Numbered from the stretch's first letter, positions 8,475 to 17,929 are shown. The stretch is DNA of 64,000 bases from Paludibacteraceae bacterium (GCA_024399655.1 JAKSNP010000001.1:170247-234246); one strand, 5' to 3'. Translations and numbers: made by a program. The notes: generated by a model from the sequence alone, not told the origin.

Positions 8475-9930
8475 TCTAACCACCAAACAAACACAGTTAC
8501 AAAAACTGTCACCCACTCAAATCCAAGTGATCAAAATCTTGGAAATCCCTTCGTGCGACATGATTAAGCGCATCAACGAGGAACTTCAGGAAAATCCAGC
8601 CCTCGCCGAAGGACGGGATCCTGTTCAACAAGATTCAGGTGAGAACGACATGCCGGATGAAAACGGATATAACGATGAGACCAAGTCCATCGACGACTAC
8701 AATTATGATGATTATTCCTCCGATGATGATACTCCTGACTATAAACTCTATTCATCAAGAGGTGGCGATTCATCATCCACCAACGACATTCCCTTCTCTG
8801 TCGGAATGAGTTTCGGAGAATACCTTAAACGCCAGATTTATCTCACAAAAATGGACAAGCCGCAACGACATATTGCCAAATTCGTAGTCGGCAATATTGA
8901 CGAGGACGGCTACTTGAGGCGATCCATAGAAGAATTGGTCGACGATATCAATTTCAAAGAAGGGTTAAGCGTTTCTGACAGAGAAATGGAAGATATTGTA
9001 TCCGAAATCAAGCGTTTCGACCCCATAGGTGTAGGTGCTTTCGATCTCTGCGACTGCCTTCTCATTCAACTCCGTAACAAGAAACAGACTCCCTCCGTAA
9101 TCCTTGCTCAAAAAATTCTCAACCAATATTTTGATGAGTTTTCCATGCATCATTACGAAAAAATATGTCAAGCGCTCAATATTGACGATGTCACTATTCG
9201 AGAAGTCATATCCGAAATCAAAAAATTGAATCCTAAACCCGGTAGCGCATGGGCCGGAACTGTGTACGACCGACACCAGACTAATGTTATTCCGGATTTT
9301 ATTGTAGAAAACAACGACGGCCAGTGCAACATTCAACTTTACAACAACGACTTACCCGAACTGCACGTCAATCACGAATATACTGAACTTCTAGAAGATT
9401 ATGCACGCAATCCCAATCAATCGGCAAAAACCAAAGAAGCTGTACGATTTGCGAAAGCTAAAATCGATGCTGCAAAATGGTTCATCGATGCTATCAGACA
9501 GCGTAACGAAACGCTTATGAAAACGATGACAGCAATCGTGAAAGCACAGACCGAATTCTTCCAAGAAGGCGACGAAGCGAACCTTAAACCACTAAAGTTG
9601 CAAGATATTGCCGACGAAACCAAATATGATGTCAGCACTATTTCACGTGTCAGTAACTCCAAATATGTACAAACCGAATACGGCATATTTCCGCTCAAAT
9701 TCTTTTTCTCCGAAAAAATCACCAATAATAACGGAGATGAGATCAGCACACGTGAATTGAAAAAAGTGGTACGTGAAATCATCGACAAGGAAGATAAATT
9801 CAACCCCATCAACGATGATCAACTCGTAGCTATCATGAATCAAAAAGGATATAAAATTGCACGACGGACCGTGGCTAAATATCGTGAACAACTCGGCATT
9901 CCCGTTGCAAGAATGAGAAAAGAAGTATAA
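8461..9930 (+). CDS. rpoN: RNA polymerase sigma-54 factor
   Basis: A 489-residue sigma-54. Region I (residues 1-48) is Gln/Leu-rich and mediates activator response (LNLTTKQTQLQKLSPTQIQ); region II (about 50-105) is strongly acidic with Asp/Tyr runs; the core-binding and DNA-binding parts follow, with ADETKYDVSTISRVSNSKY as the helix-turn-helix and the near-C-terminal RpoN box as ARRTVAKYR (about 468-476) that reads the -24 element. No enhancer-binding activator gene lies nearby. The start overlaps the aminotransferase end by 14 bp. Confidence 0.95.
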   Translation: MSSLNLTTKQTQLQKLSPTQIQVIKILEIPSCDMIKRINEELQENPALAEGRDPVQQDSGENDMPDENGYNDETKSIDDYNYDDYSSDDDTPDYKLYSSRGGDSSSTNDIPFSVGMSFGEYLKRQIYLTKMDKPQRHIAKFVVGNIDEDGYLRRSIEELVDDINFKEGLSVSDREMEDIVSEIKRFDPIGVGAFDLCDCLLIQLRNKKQTPSVILAQKILNQYFDEFSMHHYEKICQALNIDDVTIREVISEIKKLNPKPGSAWAGTVYDRHQTNVIPDFIVENNDGQCNIQLYNNDLPELHVNHEYTELLEDYARNPNQSAKTKEAVRFAKAKIDAAKWFIDAIRQRNETLMKTMTAIVKAQTEFFQEGDEANLKPLKLQDIADETKYDVSTISRVSNSKYVQTEYGIFPLKFFFSEKITNNNGDEISTRELKKVVREIIDKEDKFNPINDDQLVAIMNQKGYKIARRTVAKYREQLGIPVARMRKEV

Positions 9931-9955
9931 GTACACCTTATATATATTATATAAT

Positions 9956-10936
9956 ATGCGAAAATTTCTGCTCGCCATATTGCTACTTCTTACGGCATCG
10001 CTCCATGCACAAAGTTTGAGCGACAAAGCCTACATCTCTATTCTCACCTGTGCTCCAGGTGACGAACTCTACGCACGATACGGACACACCGCTATCCGTC
10101 TTGTTGATCCTGTCAATCATCTTGATTTGGCATTCAACTACGGTGTATTCGATTTTTATACCGATAATTTCTATTGGAAATTCGTCAAAGGTGACACCTG
10201 GTACGAATTGGGGCTCGAGCCTACCGAATTCTTCTTCGATGACTATGACGAAACCCGCCCTATCTACGAACAGATTCTCAACCTTACTCCTGAGCAACTC
10301 AACAATTTTGTACTGGCTTTGCGCACCAACTACATGCCCGAAAACCGTTCATATCTCTATAATTTCGTTTTTGACAACTGCGCTACCCGCCCGCTCAATC
10401 TCATTCGCAATATCTACGGCGATTCGCTTTCGTCTTCCTATACAGGACATCAAGGTGAGACATATCGGCAATATATCCGCAGATACACAGGTAGAGGTTC
10501 ATGGGCCGACTTCGGAATCAACCTGATTTTCGGTCGACGCGCCATGCATCACATGCAAGGCGATGAAGCACTCTTCCTGCCCGAGGAGCTGATGAATTTC
10601 CTGCAATCTGCCACCACATCCGACGGACAACCCATAGTCAAACCCGGACAGAATATAGGCACATTCGCCCCAAGACATACTCCTTGGTATGCCACTTGGT
10701 ATTTCGGTATGGGAATAGCACTTCTGCTTGTCATCGCTATCAGTTGGTTAGGACAACATTTCAATCATCGCAACCGATGGTTGGATATCATTTTTGCATG
10801 CATTTATGGTATTTTGTTCTTAATTGTGGTATTTTTACGTTTTTTCTCCGTTCATCCTCTTGTCGGTTTCGGATGGAGATTATTCCTCATTCCAATCATT
10901 TATTTATGCATTCGATACATCTTCAGAGTAAAATAA
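9956..10936 (+). CDS. Lnb-like periplasmic domain membrane protein (DUF4105)
   Basis: A 326-residue secreted protein with a signal peptide (residues 1-18, ending LHA), a DUF4105 domain and three C-terminal membrane helices (from about residue 240). Two conserved blocks carry the likely catalytic pair of this papain-like fold: YARYGHTAIRLVD near residue 40 (His) and FDNCATRPLNLI near residue 140 (Cys). In gammaproteobacterial Lnb the related domain transfers acyl chains to lipoprotein N-termini; whether this protein does so is not known. The downstream phosphatase-like gene starts inside this gene's last 31 bases, indicating coupled translation. Confidence 0.75.
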   Translation: MRKFLLAILLLLTASLHAQSLSDKAYISILTCAPGDELYARYGHTAIRLVDPVNHLDLAFNYGVFDFYTDNFYWKFVKGDTWYELGLEPTEFFFDDYDETRPIYEQILNLTPEQLNNFVLALRTNYMPENRSYLYNFVFDNCATRPLNLIRNIYGDSLSSSYTGHQGETYRQYIRRYTGRGSWADFGINLIFGRRAMHHMQGDEALFLPEELMNFLQSATTSDGQPIVKPGQNIGTFAPRHTPWYATWYFGMGIALLLVIAISWLGQHFNHRNRWLDIIFACIYGILFLIVVFLRFFSVHPLVGFGWRLFLIPIIYLCIRYIFRVK

Positions 10937-12420
10937 TCATTCTTTTATTGGTTTGCGTCTGCACTCTACCGCTTCATCCCTCTCCACGTCTCACCGTGGT
11001 AGTGGCCGTTGATGGCATGAGTCAGTCAGATCTCAACATGCTCCGCACCTATTGGCAACAAGGCGGACTTCGCACGCTCAGCGAAGAAGCATATCAAACC
11101 CAAGTTACTTTTCCACATCAGGTGTACGGCGGTGATGAAACGCTGGCCACGATGCTTACCGGCGTCACACCCGACCAGCATAGTCTATGCATGGATTATT
11201 ACTACAATCGCCGCGACAGGAAGGTATATCCTACACTTAAAGATGATAATTATACCGGAATCGGAACATCCGTCCCCTATTCTCCTCAGGCAGTTCTTAC
11301 TCCAACTATGAGTGACCGACTTCGTATGGCGGAAGGTGATGATGCGGCCATATATGCCATCGGATTGCATCCGTCCACTACGATTGTACTCGCAGGACAT
11401 GCCGCCAATGCATGCTGCTGGCTCCAACAAAATGAAGAAGACGGACATTGGCAGTGGGCTTCTACCTCTTTCTACCACGACGGACTACCTGCTGCTGCTG
11501 ACGAAATGAATATGAACGGACATATCAACGAACTTGCCTCTCGCACATGGATGCCTCGCATGGATATTGCGATGTACAACCGTCCTTCTGCCGAAGAGCG
11601 CAAAGCAAAAGGTTTCTCCATATCACAACAGTCATGCCTCACTTCCACACCAGCAGGCAACACTTTGGTCATCGAATTGGCTTTGGCGCTCCAAGAAAAA
11701 AAGAATTTGGGCAAAAACGCAATCCCCGACATGTTGCTGCTTGAACTCACCGTTTCATCCCCACACGCCACAGCAGATCGTATTCAAACGGCTGAACAGG
11801 AAGATATGTATCTCTGGCTCAACCAGGATCTCGGATATCTTATGGAGCAGTTGGATCGTCGCATTGGCCATACCAACTACAATATACTAGTCGTCGGGCT
11901 TCCCCGTTTGGGGGCGGATGCAAGCAGATTAGCTGATATCAACATGCCCGTACGCAACTTCAATGTGGAGCAGGCGGCTGCACTCACCAATACCTATTTG
12001 ATGGCAATTTATGGACACGAAAGATGGGTGGACGGTGGATTCGGACAAAGTATCTACCTCAATCGTACACTCATTGAGCAGAAACACCAATCGCTTGCCA
12101 ACATACAACAACAGGTTGCCGACTTCTTGATGGAATTCACGGGCATTCACACCGCTTTCCCCGCATCTGCAGCCTATCTTAATCCATCCTTGGCCACTTC
12201 AATGCACAAACGTTATATCGGTGATGTGATTTTCCGACTTGAATCTGGATGCCAACTTACTCATACTTCCTATGTCAACGGACATGAACAGGATTCGCCT
12301 ATCGATAGGATACTTGACGAACAACCTTCCACTCCCGTTCTCTATTGGTCAGGCACTCATTTCACTTTCCCGCAAAGCGATATAAATGCTACTGATATTT
12401 TGCGTCTCGTTTTGCCATGA
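10906..12420 (+). CDS. Alkaline-phosphatase-superfamily protein, apparently degenerate
   Basis: A 504-residue protein starting at the ATG at 10906, which opens a membrane/signal segment (KIIILLLVCVCTLPLHP); the open frame extends further 5' inside the Lnb-like gene but has no signal peptide there. The fold is recognisable from VVVAVDGMSQSDL and TLATMLTGVTPDQHSLC, matching the PafA-type pattern (VDQM ... ASIYTG..P..HGI). Where active members have T-G-P-G-H with the nucleophilic Thr, this protein reads YGGDETL, and the C-terminal metal-binding DHG motif is replaced near VVGLPRLGADASRL. It therefore looks catalytically inactive or strongly altered. It pairs with the Lnb-like gene through a 31-bp overlap. 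Confidence 0.65.
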   Translation: MHSIHLQSKIIILLLVCVCTLPLHPSPRLTVVVAVDGMSQSDLNMLRTYWQQGGLRTLSEEAYQTQVTFPHQVYGGDETLATMLTGVTPDQHSLCMDYYYNRRDRKVYPTLKDDNYTGIGTSVPYSPQAVLTPTMSDRLRMAEGDDAAIYAIGLHPSTTIVLAGHAANACCWLQQNEEDGHWQWASTSFYHDGLPAAADEMNMNGHINELASRTWMPRMDIAMYNRPSAEERKAKGFSISQQSCLTSTPAGNTLVIELALALQEKKNLGKNAIPDMLLLELTVSSPHATADRIQTAEQEDMYLWLNQDLGYLMEQLDRRIGHTNYNILVVGLPRLGADASRLADINMPVRNFNVEQAAALTNTYLMAIYGHERWVDGGFGQSIYLNRTLIEQKHQSLANIQQQVADFLMEFTGIHTAFPASAAYLNPSLATSMHKRYIGDVIFRLESGCQLTHTSYVNGHEQDSPIDRILDEQPSTPVLYWSGTHFTFPQSDINATDILRLVLP

Positions 12421-12459
12421 CATAACCTAATATCGATAAATCTATTAATTTAATCATAT

Positions 12460-12876
12460 ATGTATTTTTACGAAATTAAAGTCAAATACACTAAACAAAC
12501 AGGAGAAGATAATCCCGTAGCCGTTCCTGAACTCTACTTGGTGGAAGGTATCAACTGCACCGATGTTGAAGGTCGTCTTATTGAAGCGATTACACCGTTC
12601 GTGGCAGGCGAACTCGAAGTGCTCAGTTGCAAAACCGTTCATTTCTTCGATATCATCACCTCGCCAGAAGGAAGTTATTGGTTCAAAGTTCGTGCCGAAC
12701 TGATTGATGTGGACGATTCCGGTAAAGAAAGACGGAAAGCTGTTTCCATCCTCGTACAAAGCACAGATATTGCGGCTGCTCTCAAAAGCGCCAAACAATA
12801 CCTGTCATCATACAACGGAGAGATTACAGCACTTACCATGACAAAAATCATGGATGTGCTCCGCGCTGTCAATTAA
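12460..12876 (+). CDS. DUF4494 family protein
   Basis: A 138-residue soluble protein of a Bacteroidota-specific family. Recognised by the start (MYFYEIKVKYTKQTGED), the central VEGINCTDVEGRLIEAI and a C-terminal half with WFKVRAELIDVDDSGKERR. No signal peptide, membrane segment or catalytic motif is seen, and no biochemical role is established for the family. It lies 40 bp after the phosphatase-like gene and 38 bp before yggS; no clear promoter or terminator was found in either gap. Confidence 0.8.
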   Translation: MYFYEIKVKYTKQTGEDNPVAVPELYLVEGINCTDVEGRLIEAITPFVAGELEVLSCKTVHFFDIITSPEGSYWFKVRAELIDVDDSGKERRKAVSILVQSTDIAAALKSAKQYLSSYNGEITALTMTKIMDVLRAVN

Positions 12877-12914
12877 TTGAATCGTTACTGTTAACCCCTC
12901 ATACTCACGTTTCA

Positions 12915-13565
12915 ATGACTCCAATTCAGCAACATATAGCCGAAATTCGCAAAACACTGCCCGAATCCGTACGATTGGTCTGTGTCAGCAAGTTTCACCC
13001 GGAAGAGGAACTAAGACAAGCCTACGATTGCGGTGAACGCGACTTCGGAGAAAGTCATGTACAGGAACTCTTACGCAAGCAAAACGCACTACCTGCTGAT
13101 ATCCGTTGGCACATGATCGGACATCTCCAAACCAACAAAGTCAAACAGATTGTCCCGTTTATCCATCTCATCCAGTCGGTCGATAGTATGCATCTGCTCG
13201 AAGTAATCAACCGGGAAGCGGCAAAAATCAACCGCGTGGTCAATGTACTTCTTGAAGTACACGTAGCGCGCGAAGAAAACAAAACAGGCTTCACTCCAGA
13301 TGAACTGGCCAAAGCGATTGCTATCCTTCCCTCTCTGCCCTTCGTACAGGTTCAAGGCATAATGGGTATGGCAACGCTCACCGATGACAAGGACGAAATC
13401 CGCCGATGCTTCAGTTTGATACGTCAATTGGCTGATTCTGCACCTTGTTTGGAAGTCATTTCAATGGGAATGAGCCACGACTATACATTGGCCTTGGAAG
13501 AAGGTAGCAATATGGTCCGTATCGGCACCACTATCTTCGGACAACGCAACTATTTAAGAAATTAA
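12915..13565 (+). CDS. yggS: PLP homeostasis protein, YggS family
   Basis: A 216-residue single-domain PLP-binding protein with the fold of alanine racemase domain I; it has no known enzymatic reaction and buffers cellular pyridoxal phosphate. The PLP lysine is in VCVSKFHP (Lys26), followed by DFGESHVQEL, WHMIGHLQTNKVK, SVDSMHLLE, and the phosphate-cradle motifs MGMATLTDD, ISMGMSHDY and VRIGTTIFG at the end. Length and every motif match the family. Confidence 0.93.
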   Translation: MTPIQQHIAEIRKTLPESVRLVCVSKFHPEEELRQAYDCGERDFGESHVQELLRKQNALPADIRWHMIGHLQTNKVKQIVPFIHLIQSVDSMHLLEVINREAAKINRVVNVLLEVHVAREENKTGFTPDELAKAIAILPSLPFVQVQGIMGMATLTDDKDEIRRCFSLIRQLADSAPCLEVISMGMSHDYTLALEEGSNMVRIGTTIFGQRNYLRN

Positions 13566-13581
13566 TAAAAGAAATAATATA

Positions 13582-14970
13582 ATGAGTGAAAACAGAAGTA
13601 CTTTCGGCAGCAGGTTCGGAGCAATAGCTGCCATTGCAGGCTCAGCTGTCGGACTGGGCAATATCTGGAAATTCCCTTATGTAGCAGGTGAGAACGGAGG
13701 TGCAGCGTTCCTTCTCATCTACATTGTGATCACGCTGCTCATTTCGCTTCCGGTCCTGCTCGCTGAATTCGCAATCGGCCGACACGGACGTGGCAACGCA
13801 TTCCGCTCGTTCGTTAACATCACGGGCAAGAAAGGTGCCGGCGCTATCGGTATTCTCGAATTGCTGGGCGCTATCTTCGTTCTCGCTTCCTACTGCGTTA
13901 TTGCAGGATGGTCTTTGGAATACATTTACCAAAGTGTTGCCGGAGGTTTCCATGGTATGACTCAAGCAGAAATGGATACTAAGTTCGACACATTTGTCGC
14001 TTCCGGCTGGCGTCCTATCATGTGGATGATTATCTTCCTGTTTTTCAACGCTTTTGTATTGGTCAAAGGTGTTTCTAAAGGTATTGAGCGCTGCTCCAAA
14101 TTCATGATTCCCGCGCTCTTCTGCATTCTCGTCCTGCTGGCAGGCGTCAATCTGCTCCAACCAGGTTTTCAAGCTGGTGCACACTTCATCTTATGGCCTA
14201 ATTGGTCTGTCGTTACCGGCAAAACCGTATTGGCTGCACTGGGACAGAGTTTCTTCTCGCTCAGTATCGGTATGGCCGCTATGATCACCTATGGTAGTTA
14301 CATCCAACGTCAGGAAAGTCTTACCAGCGTCGGTGTTATTGTTTCGTTGGCCACCGTTCTTATGGCAGTCCTCGCTGGTCTGGCTATCTTCCCCAGTGTA
14401 TTCAGCTATGGCATCGAACCCACTAAAGGCGCCGACCTCGTATTCAAGACACTCCCGCCGTTGTTTGCTGAACTTCCCGGCGGTTATGTAATCTCGATTC
14501 TCTTCTTCATTCTCCTCTTCTTCGCCGCTCTTACCACCTCTCTCAGCATTATGGAATCGCTGGTCGCATTCTTCTCTGAAGAATTGCATATCAAACGTAT
14601 CTGGGCATTGGCTATCGGATTCGCTATCATCATTGTTAGTTCCACTTTCTGCGCTTTGAGCCAGATGCCCGACAGTCAAATCCTGGTAGGAGGAGCCACT
14701 TTGTTTGATTGGACCGACAAATTCTGTAGCGCATATATCTTGCCTCTCGGCGGACTCGCCTGCGTCGTCCTCTTCGGATGGTTTGTTCCACATTATGTTA
14801 TCGAGCACGAATTGACTTCCTCCGGCAAAACGCCCCTTTGGATCTACAAATTCCTAGTCTTCATGATGAAATTTATCTGCCCTGTGGTGATTATCATTCT
14901 GTTGGTCAATTGCGTTTTGGACTATTTCGGAATCGATATGATTCAATCGTTTATGAATATGTTTGCTTGA
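13582..14970 (+). CDS. Na+-dependent amino-acid transporter, NSS family
   Basis: A 462-residue sodium:neurotransmitter-symporter-family protein of the LeuT fold. TM1 carries the unwound sodium-site motif GSAVGLGNIWKFPYV (residues 21-35), followed by ENGGAAFLLIY in TM2. About eleven helices can be counted, as in short bacterial NSS transporters, leaving the C-terminus outside. SFFSLSIGMAAMITYGSY is the TM6 substrate-binding region. Substrate is probably an amino acid or indole/aromatic amine; it cannot be fixed from sequence. The next gene starts with a close paralogue, so this is a tandem duplication. Confidence 0.9.
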   Translation: MSENRSTFGSRFGAIAAIAGSAVGLGNIWKFPYVAGENGGAAFLLIYIVITLLISLPVLLAEFAIGRHGRGNAFRSFVNITGKKGAGAIGILELLGAIFVLASYCVIAGWSLEYIYQSVAGGFHGMTQAEMDTKFDTFVASGWRPIMWMIIFLFFNAFVLVKGVSKGIERCSKFMIPALFCILVLLAGVNLLQPGFQAGAHFILWPNWSVVTGKTVLAALGQSFFSLSIGMAAMITYGSYIQRQESLTSVGVIVSLATVLMAVLAGLAIFPSVFSYGIEPTKGADLVFKTLPPLFAELPGGYVISILFFILLFFAALTTSLSIMESLVAFFSEELHIKRIWALAIGFAIIIVSSTFCALSQMPDSQILVGGATLFDWTDKFCSAYILPLGGLACVVLFGWFVPHYVIEHELTSSGKTPLWIYKFLVFMMKFICPVVIIILLVNCVLDYFGIDMIQSFMNMFA

Positions 14971-15024
14971 AAAGCATAAATATATTATATCAATAATCAA
15001 TATCACTAATCATTTAATTTAATT

Positions 15025-17658
15025 ATGGCACGAAACCAATTTGCCAGTAAATTTGGCACTATGGCCGCTATTGCCGGTTCGGCAGTCGGTCTGGGTAACA
15101 TTTGGAGGTTTCCGTATGTAGCCGGCAACAACGGCGGTGCGGCTTTCCTTATCATTTACATCGTGATCTGCCTGCTTATTTCTGTTCCGGTTATGCTCTC
15201 CGAGTTCGTAATCGGTCGTAAAGGACAAGGCAACACTTATCGCAGCTTCATCAACGCCAGCGGCAAAAAAGGCTGGGGCGCTGTCGGCGCAATCGAGATT
15301 TTTGCAGGTTTGGTCATTCTGGCCTTCTACTGCGTAGTAGCCGGATGGTCACTTGAGTACATCTTCCTCAGTTGCTCAGGTCAACTGCAGAGCATCCCCG
15401 GCATGGACATCTATCAGCAGATTGCACAAATGGGTGTACGTTTCGATCAGTTTGTTACACTCGGCGGTACTTACATTTGGGGTATTCCACGTCCTGTATT
15501 CTGGACAATCCTCTTCCTCGCGTTCAACTGCGTCGTTCTTGCCTTCGGTGTTTCCAAAGGTATCGAGCGCTGCTCCAAATTCATGATTCCTGCTCTCTTC
15601 TGCATCCTGTTGGTATTGGCTTGCTTCTCCATCCGTCTTGATGGTTTCAAAGCCGGTGCTGCTTTCCTGCTCAAACCCAATTGGAGCGCCGTTACGGGTC
15701 AAACAATTATGGATGCTCTCGGACAGAGTTTCTTCTCCCTATCGCTCGGTATGGCCGCTATGACCACCTATGGTAGTTATATTCAAAAAGAACAAAGTCT
15801 GGTTTCTGTTTCTTTGATCGTTACTTTGGCTACTGTTCTTATGGCCGTGCTCGCTGGTCTGGCTATCTTCCCCAGCACCTTTACCTATGGTGTTGAAGTC
15901 ACTTCAGGTCCCGGTCTGGTATTCAAAACTCTTCCCGCTCTCTTCGCTTCTATGCCCGGTGGCCCTTGGGTAGGACGTATATTCTCTATCCTCTTCTTTA
16001 TCCTTCTCTTCTTCGCAGCTATCACCTCTTCCTTCTCTCTCCTGGAAGCCGGTACTGCTTATATCACCGAAGAATGGCACAGCAAAGCTAAAGAGAATAT
16101 GAGCCGCCCCGTGGCACTCGTTATCCTCTTCGTCATCGTTGGTTCGCTTTCTATTCTCTGCGCACTCAGCCAAATGGATGGTTCTCACCTCTACATTATG
16201 GGTTATAGTCTGTTCGATTTCTCCGACAAACTTACTTCCAACATCATCCTGCCTCTCGGTGGTATTGCTGCTTGTATTCTCGTCGGACAATTGATGAAAC
16301 GCGATGTTGTTTACAACGAACTTACATCTGACGGTCAGTTCAATGCCACTATCGTCAAATTCTTCTGCTGGCTCGCTCGCTTCGTTTGCCCGATTGTGAT
16401 TTTCTATATGTTCATCGCCGGTCTCCGTCCTGCTCAAGCAGCAGCCCCCGCTGTTGAAAATCAGGCTACCGTAATCAACGCGCTGCCCACTGAAGCTATC
16501 GACCCCTGCTGCACCGCAGAATTCAATCGCGCCAATATCATCATCATGCACACTCCCGGCAACGAACTCTTCAACGGTGTCATCCACCCAGAAGCCGGTT
16601 TGTTCCAAGATTATTTTGATGTCAACCAAGCTACTGCTGAACATCAGGCATATATCGACCTGCTCCGTCATTGCAATTGCCAGGTTTACACCCTGCGTGA
16701 CATTCTGCTCAGCATGAATACCGATTCGCTCCGCGCTCTCACGATGCGCTCGCTCACCTATGTGCCAGAAGATGAATCTTACAAAAGAAGCGTGGTTAAA
16801 CAGATGAGTCCTGAAGATATGATTCGCTGCATTCTCATGCGTCCTACCGTCACACTCACTCCCACTGACAAGAATACTGGCGTTGAGGCTGTCTACACCA
16901 GCAACCCTCTCACCAACCTTTTCTTCCTGCACGACCAGAGTATCACTACTCCCCGTGGCGTCATTATGGGTAAAATGAACTCGCTGCAACGCGCCGACGA
17001 AGTCAACCTCGTCAGCCACTGCTATGAAAGCGTCGGTATCAAACCCGTTTATGCCATCCAAGGTGACAGCGCTTTCCTTGAAGGCGGTGACTATATCCCC
17101 TTCGGCAACATCAGCATCATCGGTTGCGGTATGCGTACCAACATGAACGCTATCAGTCAACTCTTCAACAACGACTGCTTCGGACATGATACGGTTGTGG
17201 TTGTTCGTGACCAAATGCTGCGTCAAGATCAGAAACACCTCGATTCATACTTCAATGTAATCGACCGTGACCTCGTTACTATGGTTCAGAACCGATATAT
17301 GGCAAAGGAAAACGAACGCGACTTCCTCACTTGCGACATCTATGTACGCAATCGCGGACAACATAACGACCTTACCGGTGAATATGTTCTCGCTCAAGAA
17401 GCCGTTAATTTCCGTACATGGCTCGAAAATCGTAACATCAACATCATCCCCGTATCCTACGAAGATGCACTCATGTATGGTAACTACTACCTTACTATCG
17501 CTCCTCGTCACATTTGCGCAGTCAAAGGCCTCAGCAGCAAATTCACCGAAGCTATGAACCAATACGGTGTGATGGTTGAGTGGATTAAATCCGAGAACAT
17601 CAGCAAAGCATACGGAGCTTCTCTTTCGATGGTTCAAGTACTCAATCGTGCTAACTAA
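15025..17658 (+). CDS. NSS transporter fused to arginine-deiminase-like domain
   Basis: An 877-residue fusion. Residues 1-466 are an NSS transporter closely similar to the preceding gene (GSAVGLGNIWRFPYV; SFFSLSLGMAAMTTYGSY in TM6), with about eleven helices. After an Ala-rich linker (470-485), residues 495-877 match arginine deiminase. LFFLHDQSI corresponds to the FTRDP loop with Asp637, LEGGDYI holds Glu686, and KHLDSYF holds His738/Asp740. The C-terminal catalytic-Cys block (normally GG.RCM) reads AYGASLSM, putting Ser866 at the nucleophile position. Reading is continuous with no frameshift. By positive-inside counting the extra domain would lie in the periplasm, unlike true deiminases. 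It might sense or bind a guanidino substrate of the transporter; this is inference. Confidence 0.82.
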   Translation: MARNQFASKFGTMAAIAGSAVGLGNIWRFPYVAGNNGGAAFLIIYIVICLLISVPVMLSEFVIGRKGQGNTYRSFINASGKKGWGAVGAIEIFAGLVILAFYCVVAGWSLEYIFLSCSGQLQSIPGMDIYQQIAQMGVRFDQFVTLGGTYIWGIPRPVFWTILFLAFNCVVLAFGVSKGIERCSKFMIPALFCILLVLACFSIRLDGFKAGAAFLLKPNWSAVTGQTIMDALGQSFFSLSLGMAAMTTYGSYIQKEQSLVSVSLIVTLATVLMAVLAGLAIFPSTFTYGVEVTSGPGLVFKTLPALFASMPGGPWVGRIFSILFFILLFFAAITSSFSLLEAGTAYITEEWHSKAKENMSRPVALVILFVIVGSLSILCALSQMDGSHLYIMGYSLFDFSDKLTSNIILPLGGIAACILVGQLMKRDVVYNELTSDGQFNATIVKFFCWLARFVCPIVIFYMFIAGLRPAQAAAPAVENQATVINALPTEAIDPCCTAEFNRANIIIMHTPGNELFNGVIHPEAGLFQDYFDVNQATAEHQAYIDLLRHCNCQVYTLRDILLSMNTDSLRALTMRSLTYVPEDESYKRSVVKQMSPEDMIRCILMRPTVTLTPTDKNTGVEAVYTSNPLTNLFFLHDQSITTPRGVIMGKMNSLQRADEVNLVSHCYESVGIKPVYAIQGDSAFLEGGDYIPFGNISIIGCGMRTNMNAISQLFNNDCFGHDTVVVVRDQMLRQDQKHLDSYFNVIDRDLVTMVQNRYMAKENERDFLTCDIYVRNRGQHNDLTGEYVLAQEAVNFRTWLENRNINIIPVSYEDALMYGNYYLTIAPRHICAVKGLSSKFTEAMNQYGVMVEWIKSENISKAYGASLSMVQVLNRAN

Positions 17659-17673
17659 TCGATACAAATTTGT

Positions 17674-17702
17674 AAAAAAATGCCCATCACGGGCATTTTT
17701 TT
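17674..17702 (+). terminator. Rho-independent terminator after the transporter-deiminase fusion
   Basis: ATGCCC and GGGCAT pair around a five-base loop, flanked by seven A and seven T residues. The symmetrical A/T flanks would allow it to work in both directions. Confidence 0.85.
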
Positions 17703-17711
17703 ACAAATTTA

Positions 17712-17743
17712 TTTGGCTAATCCAAAAAAAAGCAGTACCTTTG
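17712..17743 (+). promoter_or_regulatory. Promoter for tRNA-Leu and probably rpsU
   Basis: TTTG (17712-17715), 20-base spacer, TACCTTTG (17736-17743), about 45 bp upstream of tRNA-Leu. No second promoter is visible between the tRNA and rpsU. Confidence 0.8.
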
Positions 17744-17788
17744 CACGCTCTTTTCAAAAACGGCTATATTTTTTGGCCGATTTGATTG

Positions 17789-17870
17789 GCCCAGATGGCG
17801 GAATCGGTAGACGCGCTGGTCTCAAACACCAGTGGAGCAATCCGTGCCGGTTCGACCCCGGCTCTGGGTA
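17789..17870 (+). tRNA. tRNA-Leu (anticodon CAA)
   Basis: An 82-nt class II tRNA with a long variable arm. The acceptor stem GCCCAGA pairs with TCTGGGT (one G-U), and the anticodon stem CTGGT/ACCAG encloses the loop CTCAAAC, giving CAA. The T-arm is GCCGG-TTCGACC-CCGGC. The 3' CCA is not encoded. Confidence 0.95.
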
Positions 17871-17929
17871 CAGATATTAACTTTTTTGAGGTCAGGCAAC
17901 AGACTTAAACAGTTGCAATCTGCTCTTAA

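Noticed and set aside
10684-10905. Longer 5' end for the phosphatase-like gene
   Set aside because: These codons lie inside the Lnb-like gene and do not encode a signal peptide; the ATG at 10906 does.
15904-17238. 444-codon open frame on the minus strand
   Set aside because: It is the mirror of the transporter-deiminase fusion, has no promoter and reads as low-complexity Glu/Val-rich sequence.
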